Part shown: in pieces, positions 1 through 5,619 of the stretch | Numbering within the stretch: the first letter of the stretch is position 1 | How the letters are laid out: each line of letters begins with the position of its first letter | NCBI GenBank assembly: GCA_964500365.1 | Contig: CAZCPB010000197.1 | Coordinates: 1-8,530 of the forward strand | Source of the DNA: CAZCPB01 sp964500365 | GTDB taxonomy: Bacteria; Planctomycetota; Phycisphaerae; Phycisphaerales; UBA1924 | Length of the DNA stretch: 8,530 bases | Reading direction: 5' to 3' | Made by a program: the position numbers and the translations under genes | Notes under the pieces: model-generated | Seen by the model: only the letters and a program-made list of their open reading frames with translations | Databases searched by the model: none | What the model was told of the DNA's origin: nothing

Positions 1-890
1 AGCAGTTCGGCATCGGTCTGGGTGACCAGCTGCGCGACGTTCTCGATGCGGGCCGACTCCAGGCAGTTGCTGGCGCGGACCGACAGCTCCAGCTCGCTGA
101 TGGGCATGGTGAGCTTGCGGATGAGGTCCTCGTCCACGCCCGCGGCGGCGGCGGCTTCCTCGCTCACTCGCTCCTGGCCGAGCTCGTAGTACTGGACAAA
201 CGGGTTGAGGTGCTTGCGGAGGATCTTGGCGGCTTCGACGAGCGCCATCTCGGGCGTGACGGTGCCGTTGGTCCAGATTTCCATCGTGAGCTTGTCGTAG
301 TTGGTCTTCTGGCCGACGCGGGTCTCCTCGACCTTGTACCGGACGCGCTGGACGGGTGAGTAGATCGCGTCCACGTGGATCAGGCCGATCTCCTGATCCT
401 CCTCGGAGGCGTACTGCTCGCTGGCCGGTACGTAACCGCGCCCTTTGCCGACGCGGAGCTCCATCTCGAACTCGACCGAGTCCGTCAGGGTGCAGAGGAC
501 CAGGTCCTTGTTGAGGATGGTGACGGCCGTATCGGCCTCGATCATGTCGGCGGTGACCTCGCCGGGCCCGCGGGCGGCCAGACGCATCACCTTGGGCTCG
601 TCGCTGTCGAGGCGCACGACGAGGTTCTTGACGTTGAGGACGATGTCGGTCGCGTCCTCGAGGACGCCGGGGAGCGTCGTGAACTCGTGCGGCGCGCCCT
701 TGATCTTGATCGCGGTGACGGCGGCCCCCTCCAGCGACGACAGGAGCACCCGCCGCAGGCTGTTGCCGACGGTGGTGCCGAAACCGTGCTCGAAGGGCTC
801 GACGGAAAAGCGGCCGTAGACCTCGCTGTGGAACTTCGGGTCGGAGACGACGCGCATGGGGAGTTCGAGACCACGCCAGCGGACGCGCAT
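1..890 (-). CDS. rpoA: DNA-directed RNA polymerase alpha subunit, 3' end outside window
   Basis: Dimerising scaffold of RNA polymerase; the N-terminal domain assembles beta and beta', the C-terminal domain binds UP elements and activators. I translated 296 residues from the ATG; the frame stays open to the left edge, leaving about 30-40 residues unseen. It begins MRVRWRGLELP and has FEHGFGTTVGNSLRRVLLSS (33-52) with the assembly Arg, LEGAAVTAIKIKG, HEFTTLPGVLEDATDIVLN (68-86), VGKGRGYVPA (147-156) and TPEMALVEAAKILRKHLNPF (212-231). A Glu/Ala-rich linker (about 239-262) leads to the C-terminal domain, ELELSVRASNCLESARIENV (266-285), where R272, N275 and C276 match E. coli R265, N268 and C269; the position of K271 is Glu. 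It closes the visible alpha block; rplQ often follows but is outside the window. Confidence 0.97.
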   Translation of the reverse strand, partial: MRVRWRGLELPMRVVSDPKFHSEVYGRFSVEPFEHGFGTTVGNSLRRVLLSSLEGAAVTAIKIKGAPHEFTTLPGVLEDATDIVLNVKNLVVRLDSDEPKVMRLAARGPGEVTADMIEADTAVTILNKDLVLCTLTDSVEFEMELRVGKGRGYVPASEQYASEEDQEIGLIHVDAIYSPVQRVRYKVEETRVGQKTNYDKLTMEIWTNGTVTPEMALVEAAKILRKHLNPFVQYYELGQERVSEEAAAAAGVDEDLIRKLTMPISELELSVRASNCLESARIENVAQLVTQTDAEL

Positions 891-896
891 GGGATA

Positions 897-902
897 CACC
901 TC
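897..902 (-). promoter_or_regulatory. Ribosome-binding site of rpoA
   Basis: GAGGTG on the minus strand, 6 bases before the ATG at 890. It supports that ATG over the in-frame GTG that overlaps the site itself. Confidence 0.75.
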
Positions 903-968
903 ATTGCCAGCAACGTGCGGAGGCACAGGGTCGCGCGGCTCACGGAACGCTCCGGGCGTGCTGGCGTG

Positions 969-990
969 CCCGGGCGGCCTTCTGGCCGGG
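969..990 (-). promoter_or_regulatory. Second stem-loop in the rpsK-rpoA gap
   Basis: ggcc (976-979) and ggcc (984-987) close a 4-base loop, flanked by ccc (969-971) and ggg (988-990) across a one-sided bulge. It is the second of two hairpins in the 150-base gap where rpsD would normally be. Weak on its own. Confidence 0.25.
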
Positions 991-1002
991 ACCGACGAAT
1001 CC

Positions 1003-1030
1003 CGCGGGCCGGCCCGACGGCCCGCCCGCG
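1003..1030 (-). promoter_or_regulatory. Strong GC stem-loop just after rpsK
   Basis: cgcgggc (1003-1009) pairs with gcccgcg (1024-1030) and ggcc (1011-1014) with ggcc (1019-1022), leaving one mismatch and a 4-base loop: an 11-pair stem. It starts 10 bases past the rpsK stop. No T-run follows on the transcribed side, so a classic intrinsic terminator is unlikely; an attenuator, pause site or RNase-processing site are alternatives. A second smaller stem-loop lies at 969-990. Confidence 0.4.
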
Positions 1031-1040
1031 AGGGGATGGA

Positions 1041-1415
1041 TCAGACGCGGCGCCGCTTCGGGGGGCGGCAGCCGTTGTGCGGGACGGGGGTGTGGTCTTC
1101 GATCGCCGTGACGCGGAGTCCGGCGCTGGTCAGGCCGTTCACGGCCGACTCGCGCCCTGGCCCGGCGCCGCGGATGCGGATCTCGACCTCGCTCATGCCG
1201 AGCTTGCGGGCCTTCTGCCCCGCGGCCTCGCCCGCGCGGGTCGCGGCGAAGGGCGTGCTCTTGCGGGCGCCCTTGAAGCCCATGGTTCCCGCCGAGTCCC
1301 AGCAGATGGTCTCACCGTTCATATCGGTGATGGTGACCATCGTGTTGTTCTGGCTCGCCTTCACGTGGGCGATGCCGCGGACGACGTTCTTCCTGACCTT
1401 GCCCTTCTTCGACAT
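1041..1415 (-). CDS. rpsK: 30S ribosomal protein S11 (uS11)
   Basis: Platform protein of the 30S subunit near the E site and the Shine-Dalgarno helix. 124 residues, typical length. Motifs are GIAHVKASQNNTMVTITDMNG (14-34), GFKGARKSTPFAA (46-58), VEIRIRGAGPGRESAVNGL (77-95) and the C-terminal PHNGCRPPKRRRV, which is nearly invariant. A GGGAGGAAG ribosome-binding site directly precedes the ATG. In most alpha operons rpsD (S4) follows; here 150 bases of GC-rich non-coding sequence with two stem-loops intervene before rpoA. Confidence 0.98.
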   Translation of the reverse strand: MSKKGKVRKNVVRGIAHVKASQNNTMVTITDMNGETICWDSAGTMGFKGARKSTPFAATRAGEAAGQKARKLGMSEVEIRIRGAGPGRESAVNGLTSAGLRVTAIEDHTPVPHNGCRPPKRRRV

Positions 1416-1435
1416 GCTTCCTCCCGCGGCTCATC

Positions 1436-1450
1436 CGACACTTGGTGTCG
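1436..1450 (-). promoter_or_regulatory. Hairpin in the rpsK leader
   Basis: cgacac (1436-1441) and gtgtcg (1445-1450) form a perfect 6-base-pair stem with a 3-base loop about 10 bases upstream of the GGGAGG ribosome-binding site of rpsK. It may affect rpsK translation; short and unproven. Confidence 0.25.
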
Positions 1451-1465
1451 TCCCCGCGTTGGTGA

Positions 1466-1493
1466 TGCTGTGTGCCGCGTGCTGGGTGCCGCG
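1466..1493. repeat. Imperfect 14-base tandem duplication in the rpsM-rpsK gap
   Basis: Units 1466-1479 (tgctgtgtgccgcg) and 1480-1493 (tgctgggtgccgcg) differ at one base (1471 versus 1485). They lie mid-way in the 132-base gap between rpsM and rpsK, and a 6-base-pair hairpin (1436-1450) sits between the repeat and the rpsK ribosome-binding site. It looks like a small replication-slippage duplication; no function is indicated. Confidence 0.6.
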
Positions 1494-1547
1494 TCTTCGA
1501 CCGAGACCGCTCGCCGAGCCCCAGCGCTCAGCACCGGCTCAACTGCC

Positions 1548-1931
1548 TTAGGCCTTGGCCTTCACGCCCTTCTTGCCGGCGACGGTCTTCTTCTTGCCCT
1601 TGCGCGTACGGGCGTTGGACTTGGTGCGCTGGCCCCGGACCGGGAGGCCCTTGCGGTGGCGTTCGCCGCGGTACGACCGGATGTCCTTGAGGCGCTGAAT
1701 GTTCTGCGAAACCTGCCGGCGGAGGGCGCCTTCGACGATGTACGTCGCGTCGATGATGGCGTTGATCTGCGCGAGCTGGAGCTCGGTCACCTCGCTCGAA
1801 CGCGCGTTCGGGTCGACCTGCGCCTCCTCCAAGATCTTGGCCGCGAAGTGCGGCCCGATGCCGTGGATGTACTGGAGGGCGAAGAGAATCTTCTTCTTGT
1901 CGGGGACGTCGATACCGGCGATACGGGGCAC
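1548..1931 (-). CDS. rpsM: 30S ribosomal protein S13 (uS13)
   Basis: Small-subunit head protein forming intersubunit bridges to L5 and the 23S A-site finger and contacting the P-site tRNA with its tail. 127 residues (E. coli 118). It starts with GTG and reads PRIAGIDVPDKKKILFALQY, with the helix-hairpin-helix GIGPHFAAKIL (24-34), VEGALRRQV and the signature RGERHRKGLPVRGQRTKSNART (88-109), then a Lys-rich tail slightly longer than usual. A GAGGGAG ribosome-binding site (1938-1944) lies 6 bases before the GTG. In E. coli this gene heads the alpha operon; here rpmJ precedes it by 41 bases. Confidence 0.98.
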   Translation of the reverse strand: MPRIAGIDVPDKKKILFALQYIHGIGPHFAAKILEEAQVDPNARSSEVTELQLAQINAIIDATYIVEGALRRQVSQNIQRLKDIRSYRGERHRKGLPVRGQRTKSNARTRKGKKKTVAGKKGVKAKA

Positions 1932-1972
1932 GCTGTTCTCCCTCGGTTCTCACGGCGCGGCGTGGCCGTGCT

Positions 1973-2089
1973 TCAGCCCTGCACCTGCTTGTGCTTGGGG
2001 TTGGACTTGCAGATCACGCGGACCTTGCCCTTGCGGCGAACGACCTGGCAACTGCCGCAGATCTTCCGGATGCTTGCCTTGACCTTCAC
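1973..2089 (-). CDS. rpmJ: 50S ribosomal protein L36 (bL36), zinc-binding form
   Basis: Smallest large-subunit protein, which binds 23S rRNA near the base of the L7/L12 stalk. 38 residues from a GTG start, the same length as the E. coli spc copy. The sequence KVKASIRKICGSCQVVRRKG followed by VRVICKSNPKHKQVQG carries the full zinc-ribbon set C11, C14, C27 and H33, so this is the zinc-containing form, in contrast to S14 in the same cluster. The open frame continues upstream to an ATG at 2200, but those 37 extra residues have no L36 similarity and would overlap the promoter candidate. The gene opens the alpha block, 133 bases after infA and 41 bases before rpsM. Confidence 0.96.
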   Translation of the reverse strand: MKVKASIRKICGSCQVVRRKGKVRVICKSNPKHKQVQG

Positions 2090-2094
2090 CGCTG

Positions 2095-2101
2095 ATCCCT
2101 C
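2095..2101 (-). promoter_or_regulatory. Ribosome-binding site deciding the rpmJ GTG start
   Basis: GAGGGAT on the minus strand, with the GAGG core 8 bases before the GTG at 2089. It fixes GTG as the start over an in-frame ATG 37 codons upstream, whose product would add sequence unrelated to L36. Confidence 0.7.
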
Positions 2102-2119
2102 GTTCGAACGGAACTTCCC

Positions 2120-2134
2120 GCGGCCCCCGGCCGC
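2120..2134 (-). promoter_or_regulatory. Hairpin in the rpmJ leader
   Basis: gcggcc and ggccgc form a perfect 6-base-pair GC stem with a 3-base loop, about 18 bases before the rpmJ ribosome-binding site. In E. coli the alpha operon leader folds into a structure bound by S4; this could play a comparable role, but no S4 gene is present here and the hairpin is short. Confidence 0.25.
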
Positions 2135-2171
2135 TCGTGCGGACAATGGAAGGGGCGAAAACGCGGAGGCA

Positions 2172-2200
2172 ATGATAGGCCGCAGGGCTCCCGGGGTCAC
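2172..2200 (-). promoter_or_regulatory. Candidate sigma70-type promoter for the rpmJ-rpsM-rpsK-rpoA block
   Basis: On the minus strand a -35 GTGACC (2195-2200, 4 of 6 matches to TTGACA) and a -10 TATCAT (2172-2177, 5 of 6 matches to TATAAT) are separated by exactly 17 bases. They lie in the 133-base infA-rpmJ gap, 22 bases past the infA stop, in an otherwise very GC-rich region. Transcription would start near 2165, giving a leader of about 76 bases with a 6-base-pair hairpin at 2120-2134. The position at the head of the alpha cluster supports the call; it is a pattern match only. Confidence 0.4.
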
Positions 2201-2222
2201 GGGCGTGCCAGGGGCGAGCCCC

Positions 2223-2447
2223 TCAATGCCGGAACGTAATGCGGGCCTTGGAAAGGTCGTACGGGCTCATCTCGACCGTGACCCGGTCGCCGGGGAGGAT
2301 CCGGATGTAATTCATCCGCATCTTGCCCGAAACGTAGGCGAGAACCTCGGTTTTCTGCTCATTCGGAAGGCGCACCTTGAACATCGCGTTGGGCAGCGCC
2401 TCGGTGACCACGGCCTCGAAAGTGAACTTGTCGTCCTGCTTTGGCAT
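2223..2447 (-). CDS. infA: Translation initiation factor IF-1
   Basis: Small OB-fold factor that blocks the ribosomal A site during 30S initiation and aids IF2 and IF3. 74 residues (E. coli 72). Diagnostic motifs are EALPNAMFKVRL (16-27), VSGKMRMNYIRILPGDRVTVE (39-59) and SPYDLSKARITFR (61-73). Relative to common IF1 sequences there appear to be about two extra residues in the loop at NEQKTEV. A GAGGAGG purine run sits about 20 bases before the ATG, too far for a normal ribosome-binding site, and no in-frame alternative start lies between. It follows map by 55 bases and precedes rpmJ, the arrangement seen in many bacteria. A small GGGG/CCCC hairpin (2211-2222) abuts its stop codon. Confidence 0.97.
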   Translation of the reverse strand: MPKQDDKFTFEAVVTEALPNAMFKVRLPNEQKTEVLAYVSGKMRMNYIRILPGDRVTVEMSPYDLSKARITFRH

Positions 2448-2502
2448 ACGTCGGCGTTCGTGCCGCTCCTCCTCGTAATCGCCCCTCCCAACGGACCCCT
2501 AT

Positions 2503-3285
2503 TCATGGCACGGCGGCCGTCCGGGTCAACACGTCGGGCCCGTTCCGAGTCACCGCGAACGTGATTTCGTGATGGCAGGCCCACGACCCGTCCGAGGTGA
2601 TGGTGGTCCAGCCGTCGTCCGCTTCCTGCGTGGGAGCGATGCTTTCGGCGACGATCGGCTCAATGGTCAGGACCATCCCCGCGCGCAGATCGAATTCGGG
2701 GCGTTCGGCCGTGGGGCCGCCCGAGATCCAGCATCTCGGCGGCTCGTGCAGCGCCCGGCCCGTTCCATGTCCGTCGAGGCCGGGGATCAAGAAAACCCCT
2801 CGATCGGCAGCCGCGGCGTGCATTCCCGCGGCAACGCTCGACCAGCGTGTCCCCGGCGCGGCCAGGCGCAGCGCGGCGGTAACGCAATCGCTCGCGGCGG
2901 CGATCAGTCGGAGCGCCCGCGCCGCACTCCCCAGTGAGACCGAGACCGCCGCGTCGGCGCACCAGCCCTCGAGACGGGCGGCGCCGTCGATGGTGAGCAG
3001 ATCGCCATCCCGCAGCGTCCGGGCGCCGGGAATTCCGTGGGCAACTTCCTCGTTGACGCACACGGAACAGGCGGCGGGGAAAGGCCGCGCACCGGCGCGG
3101 CGCAGGCCCTTGAGGATCGGCTCGGCGCCCGAAGCAAGGATCGAACGCTCGAATGCCTCCGCGATGGTGCGCGTCGCGGCGCCGGGCGAGGCGACGCGGG
3201 CCGCCTCGTCCAGGGCCCGCACGAGCACGGCACCGACAGCCCTGATGGCCTCGATTTCGGCCGGAGTCTTCAGCCAGACGGGCAT
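2503..3285 (-). CDS. map: Methionine aminopeptidase, type I
   Basis: Cytosolic metalloprotease that removes the initiator methionine from nascent proteins after deformylation. 260 residues from the chosen ATG, matching the family (about 250-265). All five metal ligands are present: D100 in LLTIDG, D111 in GWCADA (11 residues on, as in E. coli), H173 in GHGTG, E209 in MVLTIEP and E240 in HHEITFAVT. The substrate-pocket histidines H83 (NEEVAHGIP) and H180 (ALHEPP) are also conserved. The EHT usually found at the last ligand is EIT here. The frame runs on upstream through secY, but homology begins near WLKTPAEIEAIRAVG, so the ATG 11 bases after the secY stop is preferred; it lacks a clear ribosome-binding site, which suggests translational coupling to secY. 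Confidence 0.95.
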   Translation of the reverse strand: MPVWLKTPAEIEAIRAVGAVLVRALDEAARVASPGAATRTIAEAFERSILASGAEPILKGLRRAGARPFPAACSVCVNEEVAHGIPGARTLRDGDLLTIDGAARLEGWCADAAVSVSLGSAARALRLIAAASDCVTAALRLAAPGTRWSSVAAGMHAAAADRGVFLIPGLDGHGTGRALHEPPRCWISGGPTAERPEFDLRAGMVLTIEPIVAESIAPTQEADDGWTTITSDGSWACHHEITFAVTRNGPDVLTRTAAVP

Positions 3286-3296
3286 CGGGCCCGGAT

Positions 3297-4691
3297 TCAA
3301 CCGCGGGGTCCGCGGATGCGCGGGCCGCTGTCGTCCCCGCCCCCCAGGAATCCCGCGTAGTTCCGCATGAGCAGGTTGGCCTCGACGCGCTGCAGGAAGT
3401 CGAGCGCCACGGAGACGGTGATCAGGAGCCCGGTGCCCCCGAGGAACTGCGTGATCGAGTGGTCGATGTTCATCGCTTTGTTGACGACGGTCGGCATCAC
3501 CGCGATCACGCAGAGGAACGCGGCCCCCACGTACGTGATGCGCGTCATCACGGTCTCGAGGTACTCGGCCGTGCGCGGCCCGGGGCGGAGGCCGGGGATG
3601 AACGAGCCGTGTTCCTTGAGCTGCTTTGACATTTCCTCGGGGTTGAACTGCACCGTGATCCAGAAGTACGCGAAAAAGTAGATCAACGCCACGTAGAGCA
3701 GCTCGTGCAGGTACTGGCCGTGCGTGAACTCCGTGCCGAGCCAGCCGACGAAAGTGGCCCACCCGCTCGAGCTCCCGCCCGGGGACTTGGCCGCGTCGGC
3801 CAGCCCGCTGAAAACGACCGACGGGAAGATCATGAGCGAGCTTGCGAACACGATGGGCATGACCCCGCCGTGGTTGATGCGCAGGGGCAGGTAGCTTTTC
3901 TGTCCGCCGAAAACGCGCTTGCCGCGCGTGTGCTTGGCCTGCTGGATGGGGATACGACGCTGCGCGACGGTCATGAGCACGGCACCGGCGATGACCCCGA
4001 CGAAGCCGACGACCAGGACAACCACGCCCATCCATCCCATCTTGCCCTCGACGCCGGGGTCGAAGTTCCGCTGCGCGGTGCGGATCGCGTCGGGCATCCG
4101 CGCGACGATCCCCGCCATGATGATCATGGAGACGCCGTTGCCGATCCCGAATCGGTCGATCTGCTCGCCGAGCCACATCAGGAACACGGTGCCGGCGGTC
4201 ATCGCCGCGACCGCCATAACCCACCAGAGCGGGTTGGCCATCAACTCCGGGTAGATGATGCCCTGCTTCTTGGAGACCCCCAGGTACGTGAGTGCCTGCA
4301 CGATGCAGAGCGCCACGGTCGCATAGCGGGTCCACTCAATGATCTTCTGGCGGCCGGTCGGACCCTCTTCCTGCAGCTTCTTGAGGCGGCTGCCGGGGAT
4401 CGACTGGATGAGCTGGAAGATGATGCTGGCCGAGATGTAGGGCATGATGCCCAGGCCGAAGATCGTCGAGTGCGAGAACGATCCGCCGGAGAAGATCCCC
4501 ATGAAGTCGGCGGCCTTCTGGAGGGCCGAGCCCGACTGCTGGCTCTTGAAGAACTCCGCGAGTTGCTCCTGGTTGATGCCCGGCAGCGGGATCCAGAAGC
4601 CGATCCGGTAGACCGCGAGCATGCCGAGCGTGAACAGAACCTTGTTCCGCAGTTCGGCGATCTTGAAGACATTCAGCAGCGTCGAGATCAT
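3297..4691 (-). CDS. secY: Preprotein translocase channel subunit SecY
   Basis: Pore-forming subunit of the SecYEG channel in the inner membrane, which passes unfolded proteins driven by SecA or a translating ribosome. 464 residues, in the normal range (E. coli 443). Ten hydrophobic segments are visible at roughly 17-36, 77-98, 120-138, 153-174, 184-200, 219-242, 275-297, 330-348, 383-402 and 414-432. Family motifs include RIGFWIPLPGIN (29-40), GLGIMPYISASIIFQL (79-94), the cytosolic loop RRIPIQ with RINHGGVMPIVFA (271-283), and FNPEEMSKQLK followed by IPGLRPGPRTAEYL (365-378), with the conserved Arg of the SecA/ribosome-binding loop at 369. An AGGTGA ribosome-binding site lies 5-6 bases before the ATG. 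secY in the spc cluster is standard. adk, often next, is absent; map follows after 11 bases. Confidence 0.98.
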   Translation of the reverse strand: MISTLLNVFKIAELRNKVLFTLGMLAVYRIGFWIPLPGINQEQLAEFFKSQQSGSALQKAADFMGIFSGGSFSHSTIFGLGIMPYISASIIFQLIQSIPGSRLKKLQEEGPTGRQKIIEWTRYATVALCIVQALTYLGVSKKQGIIYPELMANPLWWVMAVAAMTAGTVFLMWLGEQIDRFGIGNGVSMIIMAGIVARMPDAIRTAQRNFDPGVEGKMGWMGVVVLVVGFVGVIAGAVLMTVAQRRIPIQQAKHTRGKRVFGGQKSYLPLRINHGGVMPIVFASSLMIFPSVVFSGLADAAKSPGGSSSGWATFVGWLGTEFTHGQYLHELLYVALIYFFAYFWITVQFNPEEMSKQLKEHGSFIPGLRPGPRTAEYLETVMTRITYVGAAFLCVIAVMPTVVNKAMNIDHSITQFLGGTGLLITVSVALDFLQRVEANLLMRNYAGFLGGGDDSGPRIRGPRG

Positions 4692-4769
4692 GCGGTCACC
4701 TGTGGACGGATCGGGGCGCGGCGGGTCGCGTCTGTGGAGCGGCCGGGCCGGACGGTCTCAAGCGTATGC

Positions 4770-4801
4770 CGGTCGCGATCGGGACTTGCCGAGCGCGACC
4801 G
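4770..4801 (-). promoter_or_regulatory. Stem-loop in the rplO-secY gap
   Basis: An exact 8-base inverted repeat (cggtcgcg at 4770-4777 and cgcgaccg at 4794-4801) encloses 16 bases, within which cgg (4780-4782) can pair with ccg (4789-4791). It lies in the largest intergenic gap of the window (4692-4901, 210 bases), about 80 bases before the secY start. No T-rich run follows on the transcribed side, so it does not look like an intrinsic terminator; it may be an mRNA leader structure or processing site. The rest of the gap holds a 12-base palindrome at 4823-4834 and no convincing promoter or small gene. GC-rich sequence yields such repeats by chance, so confidence is low. Confidence 0.3.
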
Positions 4802-4901
4802 AGGAAACGAAAGGACAACCCGGCCCGCGCGGGCGGACGAATCCTGACTCCGACCGCGAACACGTCGGGCTTGGATTTGAAGGCCGACTGGCCGAGTGGG
4901 A

Positions 4902-5573
4902 TCAGTCCTGCTTCTCCGGCTTGCCCTCGGTCTTCTTGGCCTCGGGCTTGCCGCCCTTCTTCTTGGCGGTTTCGGCGGGCTCGGATCCCTCCGCGTCGGG
5001 CTTGGGGGCCTTGGTGCCGCCCTTGCCGCCGCGGTCGAGCCGCTTGGTCCAGTTCTTCGGGGTCCGGTCGTCGGAGTTTCGGTCGATGCCGCGGGTGCGG
5101 TCCCGGCGTGTTCCCGTTTGCTTGACCGAGCCGCCGGCCCCCTCGATCAGTTTCTTGGCGCCGTCGGAGACGCGGCTGGCCTCGACGTTGAGCTTGACCT
5201 TGACCCCTTCCTCCGTGACGGCGCCGAGGATCTTCAGGTCGCGGCTGGTGTCACGGACGAGACCCGCGGCGATCAACGTCTGGGCGTTGACGTCGCCGCC
5301 CTTGGCGAAACTGGGATGCTTGAGGATGTCGGCCAGGTTGACGATCCAGAACTCGGTCTTGAAGAAGGCGTTGGTAAAGCCGAACTTGGCCAAGCGGCGG
5401 AAATAGGGCATCTGGCCGCCTTCGAACGACCGCTTGCCGGCATAGCCGGAGCGGCTGCCCGCGCCCTTGTTACCGCGACCGGACTGCTTGCCGTGCCCGC
5501 TTCCCTCGCCGCGCCCGACGCGCTTGCGCTTCTTGTAGCGTCCGGCCAGGGCGGTGACGTCGTGGATCATCAT
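4902..5573 (-). CDS. rplO: 50S ribosomal protein L15 (uL15) with charged C-terminal tail
   Basis: Late-assembly large-subunit protein that contacts several 23S rRNA domains. 223 residues against about 145-150 usually. The long RNA-penetrating N-terminal arm is recognisable (KKRKRVGRGEGSGHGKQSGR at 14-33, then GNKGAGSRSG), followed by RSFEGGQMPYFRRLAKFGFT (48-67) and the C-terminal fold with VTEEGVKVKLNVEASRVSDG and KKLIEGAGGSV (140-150). About 71 further residues, rich in Lys, Gly, Glu and Pro with repeated KKxxGKPE-like units, extend past the family's normal end. Two adjacent ATG codons (5573 and 5570) could start it; no strong ribosome-binding site is seen, so translation may depend on ribosomes arriving from rpsE, 46 bases upstream. 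Confidence 0.97.
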   Translation of the reverse strand: MMIHDVTALAGRYKKRKRVGRGEGSGHGKQSGRGNKGAGSRSGYAGKRSFEGGQMPYFRRLAKFGFTNAFFKTEFWIVNLADILKHPSFAKGGDVNAQTLIAAGLVRDTSRDLKILGAVTEEGVKVKLNVEASRVSDGAKKLIEGAGGSVKQTGTRRDRTRGIDRNSDDRTPKNWTKRLDRGGKGGTKAPKPDAEGSEPAETAKKKGGKPEAKKTEGKPEKQD

Positions 5574-5619
5574 GACGGATTACTCGCTGAGAGTCGTGCG
5601 TACGTGCTGAAGTCTGCGT

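Noticed and set aside
1003..1030. Intrinsic terminator ending an operon after rpsK
   Set aside because: The stem is strong but no T-rich run follows on the transcribed strand, and rpoA with its own ribosome-binding site continues in the same direction.
2090..2200. ATG-initiated 75-residue version of L36
   Set aside because: The 37 added residues do not resemble L36, the GTG at 2089 has a good ribosome-binding site, and the resulting 38 residues match the family length.
2448..2502. GAGGAGG run before infA as its ribosome-binding site
   Set aside because: It is about 20 bases from the ATG, beyond the usual 5-10, and no in-frame start lies nearer; the true initiation signal remains unclear.
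375..2564. 729-codon open frame on the plus strand
   Set aside because: It lies antisense to rpoA, rpsK, rpsM, rpmJ and infA, all with clear family motifs; its composition (Arg, Asp, Gly, Leu and Val rich) is typical of the antisense of GC-rich genes and no domain is recognisable.
3286..4335. Long in-frame upstream extension of map through secY
   Set aside because: The extension reads secY in the wrong frame; aminopeptidase similarity begins at the ATG at 3285 and gives the normal family length.
4823..4834. 12-base palindrome gcccgcgcgggc as an operator
   Set aside because: Self-complementary GC-only sequence is expected by chance in DNA this GC-rich; no -10/-35 pair accompanies it.
3705..4847. 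380-codon open frame on the plus strand
   Set aside because: Antisense shadow of secY, rich in Asp, His and Arg with no recognisable motif.
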